Translations under genes and position numbers: made by a program | Assembly: GCA_012032855.1 (NCBI GenBank) | Contig: JAAUQA010000173.1 | Coordinates: 1-6,839, forward strand | Source of the DNA: Candidatus Competibacteraceae bacterium | Lineage (GTDB): Bacteria; Pseudomonadota; Gammaproteobacteria; Competibacterales; Competibacteraceae | DNA: 6,839 nt | Reading direction: 5' to 3' | In this document: positions 5,822 to 6,839 of the stretch, in pieces | Position numbering within the stretch: the first letter of the stretch is position 1 | How the letters are laid out: each line of letters begins with the position of its first letter | The notes under the pieces: generated by a model | Told to the model about the DNA's origin: nothing | The model's database searches: none | Seen by the model: the letters and a program-made list of their open reading frames with translations, nothing else

Positions 5822-6625
5822 ATGTGGCAACGTTTACAAGAAGACATCCTCTGCGTGTTCGACCGCGATCCGGCGGCGCGCAATGTCTTTGAAATCATCA
5901 CCAATTATCCGGGCATTCATGCCTTACTCACGCATCGTTTCAGTCATCGTCTGTGGCGGATGAAGCTGAAATGGTTAGCCCGGTTCGTGTCTACCTTAGC
6001 GCGCTGGCTAACCGGGATCGAAATCCATCCCGGCGCAACCATCGGGCGACGTTTTTTCATTGATCACGGGATGGGTGTAGTGATCGGCGAAACTGCTGTT
6101 ATCGGCGATGACTGTACGCTATATCATGGCGTCACTTTAGGCGGCACCAGTTGGCGTAAAGGCAAACGCCATCCGACCTTGGGTGATAATATCGTCGTGG
6201 GTGCAGGCGCCAAGATTTTAGGCCCGATTACCGTTCATGACGGCGCTCGTATCGGCTCTAACACGGTGGTGCTCAAAGATGTGCCCGCCAACGCCACTGT
6301 GGTCGGTGTGCCGGGACGGCTGGTGGAACATGCCCCACGCCAGGACAAAGAATTACGCCAGGAAATCGCCCGTAAATTGGGATTTGATGCTTACGGCACT
6401 ACCCCGGACATGCCCGACCCGGAAGCCAGCGTCATCAATCGGATGCTGGAACATATCCAGCTACTGGATGGCAAGATCGCGGAAATGTGTAAAGCGATGC
6501 AGGCGGCCGGTTTGGAACCGGGCGGCAAACCGCTGCCCTGCCTGGATGCGCATGAAATTCGTTCAGCCACTTGCCGGGAAAATGGAGCCAAGACTGTCGA
6601 GGAACCGAATCATTCGGGTAGTTAA
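5822..6625 (+). CDS. cysE: Serine O-acetyltransferase
   Basis: A cytoplasmic enzyme that transfers acetyl from acetyl-CoA to L-serine, giving O-acetylserine, the first committed step of cysteine synthesis. It has 267 residues. A short N-terminal helical part ([28 protein letters not shown]) is followed by a left-handed beta-helix of hexapeptide repeats at about 64-165, with IHPGATIG, the catalytic-type [12 protein letters not shown] (Asp81-His82), YHGVTLGGT and VVGVPGR. The N-terminal region is shorter than in E. coli CysE, and an unusual C-terminal stretch of ~85 residues follows the beta-helix. The protein ends in HSGS rather than the terminal Ile that E. coli CysE inserts into CysK, so a classical cysteine synthase complex is not evident. 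The ATG at 5822 begins the conserved region, though no strong Shine-Dalgarno precedes it. A cysteine desulfurase gene follows after 2 nt. Confidence 0.96.
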   Translation: MWQRLQEDILCVFDRDPAARNVFEIITNYPGIHALLTHRFSHRLWRMKLKWLARFVSTLARWLTGIEIHPGATIGRRFFIDHGMGVVIGETAVIGDDCTLYHGVTLGGTSWRKGKRHPTLGDNIVVGAGAKILGPITVHDGARIGSNTVVLKDVPANATVVGVPGRLVEHAPRQDKELRQEIARKLGFDAYGTTPDMPDPEASVINRMLEHIQLLDGKIAEMCKAMQAAGLEPGGKPLPCLDAHEIRSATCRENGAKTVEEPNHSGS

Positions 6626-6627
6626 TT

Positions 6628-6839
6628 ATGCCGTTACCGGTTTATTTAGATTACGCTGCCACCACTCCGGTTGATCCGCGCGTGGCGAAAGCCATGATGC
6701 GGTATTTGACTCAAGACGGCAGTTTCGGCAATCCGGCCTCGGCTAGCCATTCCTTTGGCCGGGTAGCTCAGCAGGCGGTCGAAGAGGCCCGCCAACAGCT
6801 TGCCGCGCTGATTCATGCTGATCCCAAGGAAATCATTTG
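6628..6839 (+). CDS. iscS: Cysteine desulfurase, IscS/NifS family, N-terminal part (runs off right edge)
   Basis: A PLP-dependent enzyme that takes sulfur from L-cysteine as a persulfide and passes it to Fe-S cluster scaffolds and to tRNA or cofactor thiolation. Only 70 codons are in view: [16 protein letters not shown] at the start, then [15 protein letters not shown] and a helix ending ADPKEII, as in IscS. The PLP lysine and the active-site cysteine loop lie beyond the window. The ATG is 2 nt after the cysE stop, so the two genes are almost certainly cotranscribed. In the arrangement I know best, cysE is followed by the regulator gene iscR and then iscS; here iscR is not between them. Family assignment is sure; IscS rather than a NifS paralog is likely but not proven from this part. 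Confidence 0.93.
   Translation, partial: MPLPVYLDYAATTPVDPRVAKAMMRYLTQDGSFGNPASASHSFGRVAQQAVEEARQQLAALIHADPKEII

Noticed and set aside
6237..6674. Plus-strand 145-codon frame overlapping cysE and iscS
   Set aside because: It is a frame shadow of cysE and conflicts with the clear start of the desulfurase at 6628.
1..6839. New defence, mobile or multi-gene system
   Set aside because: All genes are assigned to ordinary housekeeping families and no repeats, att sites, recombinases or nucleases are present.

Overview
The window looks like chromosomal DNA of a gammaproteobacterium. The pcm-tolC pair, the rpmB-rpmG ribosomal operon, a DesB-like desaturase, mutM, and cysE followed directly by an iscS-type gene all read as gammaproteobacterial relatives, with a GC content of roughly 53-58% where counted by hand. 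I cannot name the genus. It is housekeeping content: there is no CRISPR array, phage, toxin-antitoxin, integrase or insertion sequence, and I do not see a new multi-gene system.

Layout, left to right. Positions 1-1509 (minus) are one open frame. It starts as a TolC-type outer-membrane channel and changes, in frame, into the C-terminal part of the thiazole synthase ThiG at about position 250-262. Upstream of it on the same strand is a PCMT-family methyltransferase (1569-2228). A divergent intergenic region (2229-2430) carries promoters for pcm (minus) and rpmB-rpmG (plus). The rpmBG operon ends at a hairpin (2855-2889) shared with the convergent desaturase gene (2897-4072, minus). Upstream of the desaturase, also minus, is a stand-alone cyclic-nucleotide-binding-domain protein (4258-4772). 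It is divergent from mutM (4876-5694, plus). A last plus-strand unit holds cysE (5822-6625) and, two bases later, the start of a cysteine desulfurase that runs off the window.

The genes act in separate pathways: efflux and secretion, protein modification, translation, membrane-lipid unsaturation, base-excision repair, and cysteine supply coupled to sulfur mobilisation. The clearest functional pairing is cysE-iscS, where one enzyme starts cysteine synthesis and the next takes sulfur from cysteine.

The most noteworthy signals concern sequence integrity. They are the tolC/thiG chimeric frame with a GC step at the join, single-base losses in A-runs that break rpmB and the cyclic-nucleotide gene, and a mutM segment whose conserved motif is scrambled as if three single bases had been inserted. 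Together they suggest a draft or metagenomic contig with local errors and possibly a misjoin at the left end. True rearrangement and gene decay are the alternatives. Biologically, the points to look at are the atypical PCMT active-site loop and the transposase-like C-terminal tail of the desaturase.
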